Part shown: piece after piece, positions 15,491-23,849 of the stretch
How positions within the stretch are numbered: the first letter of the stretch is position 1
Layout: every line of letters starts with the position of its first letter
Source of the DNA: an uncultured Flavobacterium sp.
GTDB lineage: Bacteria; Bacteroidota; Bacteroidia; Flavobacteriales; Flavobacteriaceae
Direction: 5' to 3'
DNA: 51,403 nucleotides
Assembly (NCBI RefSeq): GCF_946220915.1
Contig: NZ_CAMIHH010000011.1
Location: 1 to 51,403 of the forward strand
Notes under the pieces: generated by a model
The model's database searches: none
What the model saw: the letters and a program-made list of their open reading frames with translations, nothing else
Told to the model about the DNA's origin: nothing
Translations under genes and position numbers: made by a program

Positions 15491-16423
15491 ATGAACAATA
15501 TAAAGACGGCATTCTCAATAGGCGACCTCGAAAACCTTTCAGGTATAAAAGCCCATACCATCCGTATGTGGGAAAAGCGATATGGATTGCTTACGCCAGG
15601 GCGTGGGGAAGCAAGCCTCCGCAGGACCTACACGCTGGATGAGCTGCGTAAGCTCCTGAATGTGACGCTGCTTACCGGGCATGGGTTCAAGATATCCAGG
15701 GTTGCGGCGATGGATGTGCGCCAGATCGAGACCCTGGTGGGTGAGGTCCGTACCACGAGCATTGACATTGCTCCGGTTGTCCATCAATACAAGCTCGCTA
15801 TGATGACCTTTGACCAGGCATCCTTTGTTGAAGTTACGGACCAGCTGATTTCCAAGATGCCTTTCCGCGAAGTTTTCATGCGCTATTTCATGCCCCTATT
15901 GGAAGAGATAGGGCTGATGTGGCAGACAGCCACCATTGAGCCGGCCCACGAACACTTCGTCAGCAACCTGATCCGTATGGTTGTACTTCAGCAGACTGCA
16001 TCCTCAAGCCGTAAGATCAGGAAGGGCCAACAGCCCTCCTTCGTGCTTTTTCTTCCTTTTGGCGAGATTCATGAGCTCGGCCTGCTTTACCTGCAGTATG
16101 AGATTGCGGCATCAGGACGTAATTGCATCTATCTCGGGAGCAATATGCCGCTTGACAGCCTTACGGAGGTCACCCGGCTCTTTACCGGCATCACTTATAT
16201 TACCTACCTGACGGTCGCACCGGAAGAAAAACCACTTAGGGAGTATGTGTCAGCCCTTCACGGCAAAATACAGCGCAACGGCTCTGAGCTGTGGGTCGTG
16301 GGAAGGAAAGTGACGGAGCTGGATATCCCGGAGATTGAAAGCCTCCGCCTTTTTGATTCCCTGTCACATTCTTTAGAAGCCCTTTCCCTGCACTTTTCCC
16401 ACATGGCTGCACCAGCCAACTGA
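15491..16423 (+). CDS. CarH-like MerR regulator with B12-binding domain
   Basis: 310 residues. Residues 1-75 are a MerR DNA-binding domain (F-S-I-G-D-L-E ... H-T-I-R-M-W-E-K-R-Y-G-L-L-T-P). Residues 90-165 form the helical cap with W144-x9-E154-H155, the adenosylcobalamin upper-face motif of CarH/LitR photoreceptors. The Rossmann-like part has E192-x-H194-x2-G197, where Asp of the usual D-x-H-x-x-G is Glu but the cobalt-ligating His is kept. In CarH (established family knowledge) B12-bound tetramers repress in the dark and light breaks them. Its position, divergent from carotenoid and photolyase genes, fits. Effector use is inferred. Confidence 0.88.
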   Translation: MNNIKTAFSIGDLENLSGIKAHTIRMWEKRYGLLTPGRGEASLRRTYTLDELRKLLNVTLLTGHGFKISRVAAMDVRQIETLVGEVRTTSIDIAPVVHQYKLAMMTFDQASFVEVTDQLISKMPFREVFMRYFMPLLEEIGLMWQTATIEPAHEHFVSNLIRMVVLQQTASSSRKIRKGQQPSFVLFLPFGEIHELGLLYLQYEIAASGRNCIYLGSNMPLDSLTEVTRLFTGITYITYLTVAPEEKPLREYVSALHGKIQRNGSELWVVGRKVTELDIPEIESLRLFDSLSHSLEALSLHFSHMAAPAN

Positions 16424-16518
16424 TAACGATACCATTTGTTATCACCGTGCCCCTGCCAGGAACAGTCTATATCCTGTGCTGGCAGCACCACTGATCGTTT
16501 CCTGAAATACTGTTAAAA

Positions 16519-16595
16519 TTTTGTTTAAATAATTTTACTTTTCAGTTAAACAAAATGTTTTTGTTTAACTTTGTGTCATCATAATCTAAACAAAA
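16519..16595 (+). promoter_or_regulatory. Promoter of fasciclin gene with CarH-type dyads
   Basis: A perfect inverted repeat with 11-nt arms GTTAAACAAAA (16545-16555) and TTTTGTTTAAC (16559-16569) around TGT overlaps the -7 box TAACTTTG (16566-16573). Half-sites TTTTGTTTAA (16519-16528) and TAAACAAAA (16587-16595) flank it. The word is the same as at 15368-15442, so the same regulator probably acts here. Confidence 0.65.
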
Positions 16596-16602
16596 TACTA
16601 TC

Positions 16603-17586
16603 ATGAAAAGAAAAATTCTAAAAATGGCAGGTCTGCTTACCCTAATGGTACTGCCGGTGGTAACCTCGTGCAGCGATGATGACAGCAACAACACAAACCA
16701 GGACGGCAATAGCATTGCTGATATTGCGTCGGCAAACCAAAACCTTTCGATCTTAGTGCAGGCCCTGGATCGCGCTAACCTTGTGGCAACGCTCGACGGG
16801 CAGGGGAGCTACACTGTGTTTGCCCCAACCAACCAGGCATTTGAGGCATTTCTTGATGCTAAAGGTTTTGCCTCAGTCGAAGATGTGCCTGTTCCAACCC
16901 TGAAAGAGATACTGCTTAATCATGTAGTGTCAGGGGCTGCGACATCCTCATCACTGGAGACCGGCTATGTGAAGACGATGGCCAAAGGAAGCGCCTCTAG
17001 CACCAACACGCTGAGCATGTTTATAAATACTGCGAACGGAGTCGTACTGAATGGCGGTGCATCCAACGGCGGTGCTACGGTAACTACTGCTGATATCATG
17101 GCAAGTAACGGAGTGGTGCATGTTGTAAATAACGTAATCGACCTTCCTACCGTAACAAGCCACGCGATCGCAAACCCGGATTTCTCAATCCTGGTACAGG
17201 CCCTTACCAGGGATGACCAGCCTGATTTTGCCGGAATCCTTTCCGGAACGCAGAGCGCGCCGTTTACAGTATTCGCACCGAACAATGCTGCTTTCGCATC
17301 GCTGCTGACAGAGCTAAGCCTTCCGGGATTGGCATCAATCCCACAGGCTACCCTCGAAAACACATTAAAATACCACGTAGTGGCAGGGCAGAATGTGCTA
17401 TCTACATCACTAATGGACAATATGGAGGTGGCCACTTTCCAGGGTGGTGAATTCACAATCAACCTTGAAGGGGGTGCATCGATAGCTGATGCCAACGGCA
17501 GGGTATCCACAATAACTGCCACGGACGTGCAGGCATCGAATGGTGTAGTGCATATGGTCAATAAGGTTCTGTTACCACCTATGTAA
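16603..17586 (+). CDS. Lipoprotein with two fasciclin (FAS1) domains
   Basis: 327 residues. The signal ends in the lipobox V-T-S-C at Cys23 followed by SDDDSNN, so the protein is probably anchored outside the cytoplasm. Two FAS1 domains lie at about 38-175 and 183-327; each has the H1 motif (Y-T-V-F-A-P-T-N-Q-A-F and F-T-V-F-A-P-N-N-A-A-F) and the H2 motif (N-G-V-V-H-V-V-N-N-V and N-G-V-V-H-M-V-N-K-V). FAS1 domains usually mediate adhesion, but algal AstaP proteins use them to bind carotenoids. Its promoter carries the dyads seen at the carotenoid operon, so co-regulation is likely. A terminator follows. Confidence 0.9.
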   Translation: MKRKILKMAGLLTLMVLPVVTSCSDDDSNNTNQDGNSIADIASANQNLSILVQALDRANLVATLDGQGSYTVFAPTNQAFEAFLDAKGFASVEDVPVPTLKEILLNHVVSGAATSSSLETGYVKTMAKGSASSTNTLSMFINTANGVVLNGGASNGGATVTTADIMASNGVVHVVNNVIDLPTVTSHAIANPDFSILVQALTRDDQPDFAGILSGTQSAPFTVFAPNNAAFASLLTELSLPGLASIPQATLENTLKYHVVAGQNVLSTSLMDNMEVATFQGGEFTINLEGGASIADANGRVSTITATDVQASNGVVHMVNKVLLPPM

Positions 17587-17624
17587 CAGTGTAAGGGAGT
17601 TAAGTTAGTGTTGGTTGGTTTAGG

Positions 17625-17646
17625 AGGGTGTCCTTATGGGCACCCT
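17625..17646 (+). terminator. Terminator after the fasciclin gene
   Basis: Stem AGGGTGTCC (17625-17633) with GGGCACCCT (17638-17646), one G-T pair, loop TTAT, followed by TCATTATT. It is a compact GC-rich hairpin 40 nt after the stop. Confidence 0.65.
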
Positions 17647-17822
17647 TCATTATTCCGCAGGTACCGGCTTTAGTTCTGCCCACTGGCCACCACGATCCCG
17701 GCAGGTATTTACCCCTAAAAGAATCATTGTAAAAGCATGTATACAACCGCAAATGTAAAAAGATGGATAAATCTAGAATATTGATAACCGGTCACATTAG
17801 CGCTGACTACGCGAATAGATCA

Positions 17823-18230
17823 TCAACTAATGGAATTTTCCCAATATTTGACTATCAGCGACAATCTCTTCTTTAGTTCGTTATAATCGCTGATATCATG
17901 GAAATATCCGTCAGCCTGCAAATCATACACCTTTGTAAGGGTTGTTTCGTTACCGTGGGCTGAATAGAAGATATACGGGGTGCATTTGCGATACAGGGCC
18001 TGGTCTTCGAGAATCCGTTGCCGGAGCTCAAAACCATTGATGCCGCGAAGATTTATTCCACTCAGAATTAGGAATGGCTTTTCGCAGGCACGCAGGAAAC
18101 TTATCGCCTCTGTACTATTCCCGATCGTTATGATTTCCCTTGCGGATGAAATCGATACGATCAGTTCTTGCAGTATCATCGCCTCTTCAGGATCATCCTC
18201 GATGATTATAACTGGTCCGTCAGGGTTCAT
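17823..18230 (-). CDS. Atypical single-domain receiver lacking the phospho-acceptor Asp
   Basis: 135 residues, CheY-like fold. It keeps E11-D12-D13, but the phospho-acceptor position is Gly58 (L-S-G-I-N-L-R) and the beta-5 Lys is Asp112 (GYFHD). It is much closer to the 5806 protein than to 6326: shared MNP[ND]GP start, CTPYIFYSA block and GYF-x-x-I-S-D-Y block. The two appear to be a subfamily of degenerate receivers. It stands alone, convergent with the fasciclin gene, and has no kinase or output gene next to it. Confidence 0.88.
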   Translation of the reverse strand: MNPDGPVIIIEDDPEEAMILQELIVSISSAREIITIGNSTEAISFLRACEKPFLILSGINLRGINGFELRQRILEDQALYRKCTPYIFYSAHGNETTLTKVYDLQADGYFHDISDYNELKKRLSLIVKYWENSIS

Positions 18231-18411
18231 GGTGTAAGGTGTTTTATTCTTGGTACCGGATTAATAGGTGCTAATATACTGCCTGCTGGCGTAAAGTAAG
18301 AAATCGTGTCAGGGTTTTCTTCAGATTACATGCTATATCTAAATCTTAAATATTAGCCAATAACTGACATTGCAATTGATGGTTTCATATCTTTAAAAAA
18401 AATCCACATAT

Positions 18412-18690
18412 ATGTTAGTAGATATTAAAGAACTCGGCGACAGGCTGACCCTGCAATGTACCTTATCGACTATCAGTTTCGTAGGGGATAAGGATGAATA
18501 CAAAGTATTTATTGAAGAAAAGATTATGGAAGTCGCATCCGTGATGATACGGAAACACGGATTGCATGACAACTGCGAAGCCAAAAACAGGATTTACTCC
18601 GTATGCAACATTTACAAGATGAAGTGCATAAAGGAGTTTGAAGAAGCAGCCGATGGAAGGACCATCCCCAGGGAAATGTTCCTGTATTAA
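18412..18690 (+). CDS. Small hypothetical protein
   Basis: 92 residues starting MLVDIKELG. It is a mixed alpha/beta soluble protein with three Cys and no signal peptide or membrane segment; I do not recognise it. Support for it being real: a clean ATG, sensible amino-acid composition, TATCTTTA about 22 nt before the ATG that resembles a -7 box, and a strong terminator 25 nt after the stop, which together make a single-gene transcription unit. Confidence 0.7.
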   Translation: MLVDIKELGDRLTLQCTLSTISFVGDKDEYKVFIEEKIMEVASVMIRKHGLHDNCEAKNRIYSVCNIYKMKCIKEFEEAADGRTIPREMFLY

Positions 18691-18714
18691 ATGTTATTTA
18701 AAAGTCCCAATTAG

Positions 18715-18736
18715 AAGGCCGGCGAAAGCCGGCCTT
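18715..18736 (+). terminator. Strong Rho-independent terminator
   Basis: Perfect 9-bp stem AAGGCCGGC / GCCGGCCTT closed by a GAAA tetraloop (18724-18727), followed by TCC. It ends the 18412-18690 unit. Confidence 0.75.
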
Positions 18737-19004
18737 TCCATTACTGATTTTTACTATCACTGCTATTTTAGCGCTACCATCGTCCACCAGCCTTTCGATG
18801 TCGGTAATAGCCCTTTAGATGGTACAGGATTATCAAATAATTAATCCAGTGGTATTTGCTTTGCTGCTTTATCCAACCGGTCCGGAGCAGCTTTATTTAA
18901 GGGCACCTCCCAGGGGTCAGGGTTTACAAATACTACTATACCAATGTTTGTAAATTTAGATTGCTAAATTTCCTGATTTCCTGAAATAGTGTATCTTTGT
19001 GGAA

Positions 19005-19097
19005 TTGAATCCGATAAGGGTTCATTTTATTATTTGAATGGGGACATCAAATAGTTTTCTCTAAGGAGCAGGATGTATCATTCAGCTCCTTTTTTTA
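19005..19097 (+). ncRNA. Candidate small RNA of about 90 nt
   Basis: A -7 box TATCTTTG (18992-18999) is followed, without an ORF, by a hairpin with 7-bp stem TATTTGA/TCAAATA whose loop exposes GGGGAC (about 19031-19053), then by a terminator: AAGGAGC (19063-19069) pairing with GCTCCTT (19085-19091) and a seven-T run. A -33 element is not evident. It could instead be an attenuator for the arr gene 150 nt downstream. I could not match it to a known RNA family. Confidence 0.35.
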
Positions 19098-19243
19098 TAA
19101 AGCCATTTTGATTAGTTTTTCGTAGTTTCTGCAATAGTGAACTATACTCGATATTCCCCTGCAACTGCACTCAGGAACAAACTATCCGGACAGAAGCTAT
19201 ATATTAAATCGCCCTTAAGCCAATATACAACCCTTATAGTATT

Positions 19244-19678
19244 ATGGATCAATCCAGTCAGGCCCCTGCCGCTCGAAACCCATTTGCGCAAACCTACTTT
19301 CATGGAACCAAAGCCCGGTTAAGCATCGGGGATCTGATTATTCCGGGACATCCCTGCAATTACATGGATAACAGGATTCTCTCCCATGTCTATGTATCGG
19401 CAACCATTACCGCGGCCATCTGGGGTGCTGAGCTGGCTGCAGGTTCAGCGCCTGAGCGGATCTACCTGGTGGAAGCGACAGGAGATGTTGAAGACGACCC
19501 GAATGTGACTGACAAGAGATTTCCCGGCAACCCTACAATGTCTTACCGGTCAGCCAGCCCATTTACAGTGGTTGGCGAAGTTGCGTCATGGATTCCCCAC
19601 TCCCCGGCAGAGATCCAGGTGATGAGGGACAATCTCAAAAAACTGCGGGAGAGCGGGCAGGACACGATTATCGACTAA
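19244..19678 (+). CDS. arr: NAD+-rifampin ADP-ribosyltransferase (Arr)
   Basis: 144 residues, the normal Arr length. Arr transfers ADP-ribose from NAD+ to the C23 hydroxyl of rifamycins and so inactivates them. Family blocks present: Y-F-H-G-T-K-A near the start, H-V-Y-V-S-A-T...A-A-I-W-G-A-E-L-A-A-G, E-D-D-P-N-V-T-D-K-R-F-P-G-N-P-T-x-S-Y-R, and V-V-G-E-V near the end. His, Tyr and Asp of the active site are in these blocks. No mobile element surrounds it, so it looks like a resident gene. Activity is inferred. Confidence 0.93.
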   Translation: MDQSSQAPAARNPFAQTYFHGTKARLSIGDLIIPGHPCNYMDNRILSHVYVSATITAAIWGAELAAGSAPERIYLVEATGDVEDDPNVTDKRFPGNPTMSYRSASPFTVVGEVASWIPHSPAEIQVMRDNLKKLRESGQDTIID

Positions 19679-19711
19679 AGGTTTCCGTCCAAAATAAGTA
19701 TAAGAGGCCTT

Positions 19712-21511
19712 TTACCGGATAGCATCACGTACCGTTTCCTCTGCAGTTATGGCGCCCATTGTCAGCGCGGTCTCAATCAATGCAAGATGGGAGTAAGCCT
19801 GCGGGAAGTTGCCGAGCAGCCTCTTGCTTGAAAAGTCGATATCCTCGCTGAAAAGGCCCAGGTGGTTGCTATAGGACAGCAACTGTTCGAAAAGCCTTTC
19901 CGCTTCCGCGGTTTCTCCCGTCTTGTAGAGGCTGTGGATATACCAGAAGGTGCAGATGGTAAAGGAGGAGGAGGGAAGGCCGAAGTCATCCTTGTTCTTG
20001 TAGCGGTACAGCAGCCCATCGTTGCTCAGTTCCCTGCCGACAGCGCGGACAGTCGCAATATACCGTGGGTCTTTAGCCGCTATAAAGCCGTAGCTTTCCA
20101 TCAACAAAATCGATGCGTCGAGGTCATCCGAACCGTACGATTGGGTGAAGGCCTGTGCGTTCTCACTCCAGGCATTGGCCAGGATATCCGCCTTAATTTC
20201 ATGAGCCAGTGGCAGCCATTTTTCCATCTTGTTTTTCTTGCCCAGCTTGCCTGCCACTTTTATCGCCCGGTCAATCGCGGTCCAGCACAGTACCTTAGAA
20301 AATGTGAAGTGCCGCTCTTCAGTCCTGAATTCCCAGATTCCCTTGTCAGGCTCCCGCCAGTGCTGCTGGACAACCCACACGATGCCCTTGGTGATGTTCC
20401 AGAGCTCTTCACCATTCTCCGCATCATTGCTGTAAAAAGTCAGCTGCTGATGGATCACATCCATCAGGATGCCATAGATATCATTCTGCCGCTGTGAGTA
20501 GGCGGCATTCCCGATCCGGACAGGCCGGGAACCCATGTAGCCATCGAGGTGGCCAAGGATTTCCTCAGTCAGCCTCTTTTCCCCGTTGATACCGTACATG
20601 ATCTGGAGTTTCTCATCTTTATCCGGTATCAGGTTGATGACGAAGCGGAGGTAATCGCGCGCCATTTCATGATGGCCAAGCTCATGGACGACCTTTACCA
20701 CCATGGAGGCGTCCCTGATCCAGCAGAAACGGTAATCCCAGTTGCGCACTTCCCCGATGGTCTCGGGAAGGGAGGTAGTCGCAGCGGCCAGCACTGCCCC
20801 GGTTTTCTCATAGCTGAGCAGTTTCAGGGTAATGGCGCTGCGGGCAATCTCGCGATTGTACCTGGAGTAGGTGGTGGTGCGGTCACTCCAGTTGAGCCAA
20901 TAGGTTTTGGTGCGTTCGTAATCGAGCCCGACTTTTTCGAGGGTAGGCCGGAATATCTTCTCATTGTAGGCCATCAGGAAGAAACCGTCACGGTCGAGCA
21001 AAATCTCTTCGCCACCCGCGACAGCATCCAGATCGAAACTGGAGTACAGGAACAGGGAATCGAACTTGGCGGTGTTGGTCAGGCTTATGATGAATTCCTC
21101 CTTAATGTAGGATTGTGTGGTGCCGCTGGCATATTCCAGTTTCGGCTCATAATGCACCTTACATCTGGGCTTTCCGGCAATGAGCCTCAGATAGCGTACT
21201 ATCTCGGGAGGGGAGTGGTACTGCCCATCTTCCTTGCGGTACCTGGGCATAAAATCAATCACCTCAAAAGCATCTGACCCATTGCTGAATGTTGTGACCA
21301 GGACAGCAGTATTGCCGCTGTAGCGCTGTGTAATAGTATAGTCCTCAGTGGTGACGAAGCCAAAACTGCCCCCGATCTTATCATCCAGGATCCTGGCAAA
21401 CACTGATGATGAGTCAAACTCGGGCAGGCAGCACCATTCGATAGCCCCCCTGTCCGATATGAGGGCGGCACTGCGGCAATTTCCGATGATTCCGTAATTT
21501 AAATTAATCAT
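19712..21511 (-). CDS. Glycoside hydrolase family 15 (glucoamylase/trehalase-like)
   Basis: 599 residues from ATG 21511 (M-I-N-L-N-Y-G-I-I-G-N); the longer frame to 21604 overlaps the divergent gene and lacks family similarity. An N-terminal beta-sandwich (about 1-220) is followed by an (alpha/alpha)6 barrel. GH15 landmarks: N-W-D-Y-R-F-C-W-I-R-D-A-S, G-I-W-E-F-R-T-E-E-R-H-F-T-F-S-K, and L-L-G-N-F-P-Q-A-Y-S-H near the C-terminus with the catalytic Glu region F-S-E-D-I-D before it. No signal peptide is seen, so it is cytoplasmic. Next to the trehalose synthesis gene, a trehalase or alpha-glucosidase role is plausible. Confidence 0.9.
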   Translation of the reverse strand: MINLNYGIIGNCRSAALISDRGAIEWCCLPEFDSSSVFARILDDKIGGSFGFVTTEDYTITQRYSGNTAVLVTTFSNGSDAFEVIDFMPRYRKEDGQYHSPPEIVRYLRLIAGKPRCKVHYEPKLEYASGTTQSYIKEEFIISLTNTAKFDSLFLYSSFDLDAVAGGEEILLDRDGFFLMAYNEKIFRPTLEKVGLDYERTKTYWLNWSDRTTTYSRYNREIARSAITLKLLSYEKTGAVLAAATTSLPETIGEVRNWDYRFCWIRDASMVVKVVHELGHHEMARDYLRFVINLIPDKDEKLQIMYGINGEKRLTEEILGHLDGYMGSRPVRIGNAAYSQRQNDIYGILMDVIHQQLTFYSNDAENGEELWNITKGIVWVVQQHWREPDKGIWEFRTEERHFTFSKVLCWTAIDRAIKVAGKLGKKNKMEKWLPLAHEIKADILANAWSENAQAFTQSYGSDDLDASILLMESYGFIAAKDPRYIATVRAVGRELSNDGLLYRYKNKDDFGLPSSSFTICTFWYIHSLYKTGETAEAERLFEQLLSYSNHLGLFSEDIDFSSKRLLGNFPQAYSHLALIETALTMGAITAEETVRDAIR

Positions 21512-21591
21512 AAAGTCGCGTATTAGGTAGGTGGCGGGGCACCCTTTTTTTAAATTTACAAAAACCAACTTACTAATCCAAAGCAATTTTG

Positions 21592-23814
21592 ATGAATAAA
21601 ACAATAATCGTATCCAACCGCCTGCCCGTCGACCTGAATTTCAAAAACAGCACACTGAATGTCAAGTCCAGCATCGGCGGGCTTGCCACCGGTATGCGCC
21701 CGGTGCATGCGGAGGGTAACGGGATTTGGATCGGATGGTCGGGCTTGACCGAGGAAGAGATTCCGGCAGGCCAGCAAAAGATGGTCGATGAGGCGCTGCT
21801 GCATGAGAAATGCATCAGGGTACCGCTGACCGGTGAAGACCTTGAGCACTACTATTATGGTTTCAGCAACAAAGCCCTTTGGCCGCTGTTCCATTACTTC
21901 CAGGCCTATACTGAATTTGAGCTCGTCCAATGGGAGCAGTACATCGCCGTGAACAGGAAGTTTGCGGCAGCGGTGATCGCCAATGCCGGGCATGGCGATA
22001 CGGTATGGGTGCATGATTACCAGCTGCTGCTGGTGCCCCAGCTGCTGCGCGGTCAGCGCCCTGACCTTACCATCGGGTTCTTCCTTCACATACCATTCCC
22101 TTCTTATGAGCTGGTGCGCACCTGCCCCTGGAGGGACCAGCTCCTGGAAGGGCTTCTCGGTGCTGACCTGATAGGTTTCCATACGTATGACTATGTACGT
22201 CATTTCATGTCATCGGCAGCCCGGATTTCGGGCCTTGAGGTCAGGCTGAATGAGATCGTACTGGGCGAGCGGACCATTAAGGTGGATTTTTTTCCTATGG
22301 GCATCGACTATGGGCACTACCACCAGGCCGCCCTGGAACACCGCGACCGGCCCGAGGCAGATATGTCAGGCATCATGCGGGACATTGCCGCACACCAGAG
22401 CTCCTACGGCGATGCCAGGCTGATCCTCTCGATAGACCGGATGGATTATACCAAAGGCATCCCTAACAGGATAAAGGCTTTTGAATATTTCCTCAACAAA
22501 TATCCGGAATACAGAGGCAGGGTCAGGCTGGTCATGCTGGCGGTCCCTTCAAGGGAGAATGTCCGGCAATACCAAAAACTGAAGCGGGAGACCGATGAGC
22601 TGGTGGGAAGTATCAACGGCAGGTTTGCCACGGTGAACTGGACACCGGTCTGGTACTTTTACCGTTCCATGCCTTTCGATGACCTGATCGACCTGTATAT
22701 CGCTTCCGATGTAGCGCTGATCACCCCCATAAGGGACGGCATGAACCTTGTAGCCAAGGAATATGTCGCCGCCCGCACGAAGCCTGATGGGGTATTGATC
22801 CTCAGTGAAATGGCCGGTGCCGCGAAAGAACTCCATGAGGCGCTGCTTGTCAACCCAAATAATTTCGAGCAGATTGCCGACAGCCTTAAGGCAGCCCTTG
22901 AGATGCCGCAGGGAGAACAGCGCTCACGTATGGAAGAACTCCAAAAGCGCGTTAAGCGGTACGATGTCGAACGCTGGTCGGCAACGTTCCTCGATGCGCT
23001 TGCAGCAAGCCGCAATACAGTACCGATGGCGGGCCCTGTGCTGCTCGATGGCCTGCCGGAGGAAGCCATGCTGGAACATTACCGCAAGTCAGCAAAGAGA
23101 TTGCTGCTTCTTGATTACGACGGAACGCTCACAGGTTTCAAGAATATCCCTTCGGACGCAGCGCCCGACGATGAACTCTACCGGCTGCTGGATGCGGCTG
23201 CAGCAGACAGTGCCAATGAAGTTGCGATCATCAGCGGGCGTGACCGCGCCACTTTGGAGGAGTGGTTTGCCCATAAGGACTACACCCTCATCACTGACCA
23301 TGGCGTCTGGCTGCGAAGGAAAGGAAAGGACTGGTCTGCGGTCGAGGCACTAAATAGCGATTGGAAAGACAGCCTGCGCCCCATCCTGGAAAACTTCACT
23401 GACCGCACCCCTGGAAGTTTCGTGGAAGAGAAAGAGTTTTCAATGGCCTGGCATTACCGCCGTTCCGATACCGACCTTGGCACGATGCGGACCCGTGAAC
23501 TGAGGCACGCACTAGAAGGGAAACTGCAGGATGGCGCCCTTGCTGTGCTGGAGGGCAATAAGGTGATCGAGATCAAAAGCAGCACTATCAACAAGGGCCG
23601 TATTGCAGCTATGCTCTCGGACGACGGAAATTATGATTTCATACTGGCGGCAGGGGATGACTGGACCGATGAGTACATGTTTGAGCAGTTGCCACACACC
23701 TCGTACACCGTTAAAGTAAGGAGCCGCCGTACCGCCGCACGGTATTACCTTCCCGATATAACGCAGGTCCGCTCGCTTGTAGCGAAACTTTCGGCTCAAG
23801 GATCCGGGGAGTAA
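21592..23814 (+). CDS. otsAB: Fused trehalose-6-phosphate synthase/phosphatase (OtsA-OtsB)
   Basis: 740 residues from ATG 21592; a TTG just before it is ignored. Residues 1-465 are a GT20 OtsA domain that makes trehalose-6-phosphate from UDP-glucose and glucose-6-phosphate: I-G-G-L-A-T-G-M, W-V-H-D-Y-Q-L-L-L-V-P, D-R-M-D-Y-T-K-G-I and R-D-G-M-N-L-V-A-K-E-Y. Residues about 500-740 are a HAD-type OtsB phosphatase: L-L-D-Y-D-G-T-L-T, I-I-S-G-R-D and A-A-G-D-D-W-T-D-E. The single chain thus covers both steps. It is divergent from the GH15 gene, giving a make-and-degrade trehalose pair. Confidence 0.95.
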   Translation: MNKTIIVSNRLPVDLNFKNSTLNVKSSIGGLATGMRPVHAEGNGIWIGWSGLTEEEIPAGQQKMVDEALLHEKCIRVPLTGEDLEHYYYGFSNKALWPLFHYFQAYTEFELVQWEQYIAVNRKFAAAVIANAGHGDTVWVHDYQLLLVPQLLRGQRPDLTIGFFLHIPFPSYELVRTCPWRDQLLEGLLGADLIGFHTYDYVRHFMSSAARISGLEVRLNEIVLGERTIKVDFFPMGIDYGHYHQAALEHRDRPEADMSGIMRDIAAHQSSYGDARLILSIDRMDYTKGIPNRIKAFEYFLNKYPEYRGRVRLVMLAVPSRENVRQYQKLKRETDELVGSINGRFATVNWTPVWYFYRSMPFDDLIDLYIASDVALITPIRDGMNLVAKEYVAARTKPDGVLILSEMAGAAKELHEALLVNPNNFEQIADSLKAALEMPQGEQRSRMEELQKRVKRYDVERWSATFLDALAASRNTVPMAGPVLLDGLPEEAMLEHYRKSAKRLLLLDYDGTLTGFKNIPSDAAPDDELYRLLDAAAADSANEVAIISGRDRATLEEWFAHKDYTLITDHGVWLRRKGKDWSAVEALNSDWKDSLRPILENFTDRTPGSFVEEKEFSMAWHYRRSDTDLGTMRTRELRHALEGKLQDGALAVLEGNKVIEIKSSTINKGRIAAMLSDDGNYDFILAAGDDWTDEYMFEQLPHTSYTVKVRSRRTAARYYLPDITQVRSLVAKLSAQGSGE

Positions 23815-23845
23815 TTGCGAGGATTGTCAGGCTTGCGTATCTTTG
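23815..23845 (+). promoter_or_regulatory. Predicted nhaA promoter, nearly leaderless
   Basis: TTG (23815-23817), a 20-nt spacer and TATCTTTG (23838-23845). The ATG is at 23850, so the transcript should begin at or within a few nucleotides of the start codon. The -33 lies at the otsAB stop. Confidence 0.5.
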
Positions 23846-23849
23846 CACT

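Noticed and set aside
16449..16492. Hairpin with CTGCCAG/CTGGCAG arms after the MerR gene
   Set aside because: No T-run follows and the loop is long; it may weakly terminate but was not listed as a terminator.
19137..19322. A 61-codon frame overlapping the start of arr
   Set aside because: Overlaps the clear Arr frame in another phase and has no supporting feature.
20549..21277. A 242-codon plus-strand frame opposite the GH15 gene
   Set aside because: Antisense to conserved GH15 sequence, without a recognisable domain or promoter.
21589..21591. TTG as start of the trehalose synthase gene
   Set aside because: An ATG follows at once and gives the usual OtsA N-terminus.
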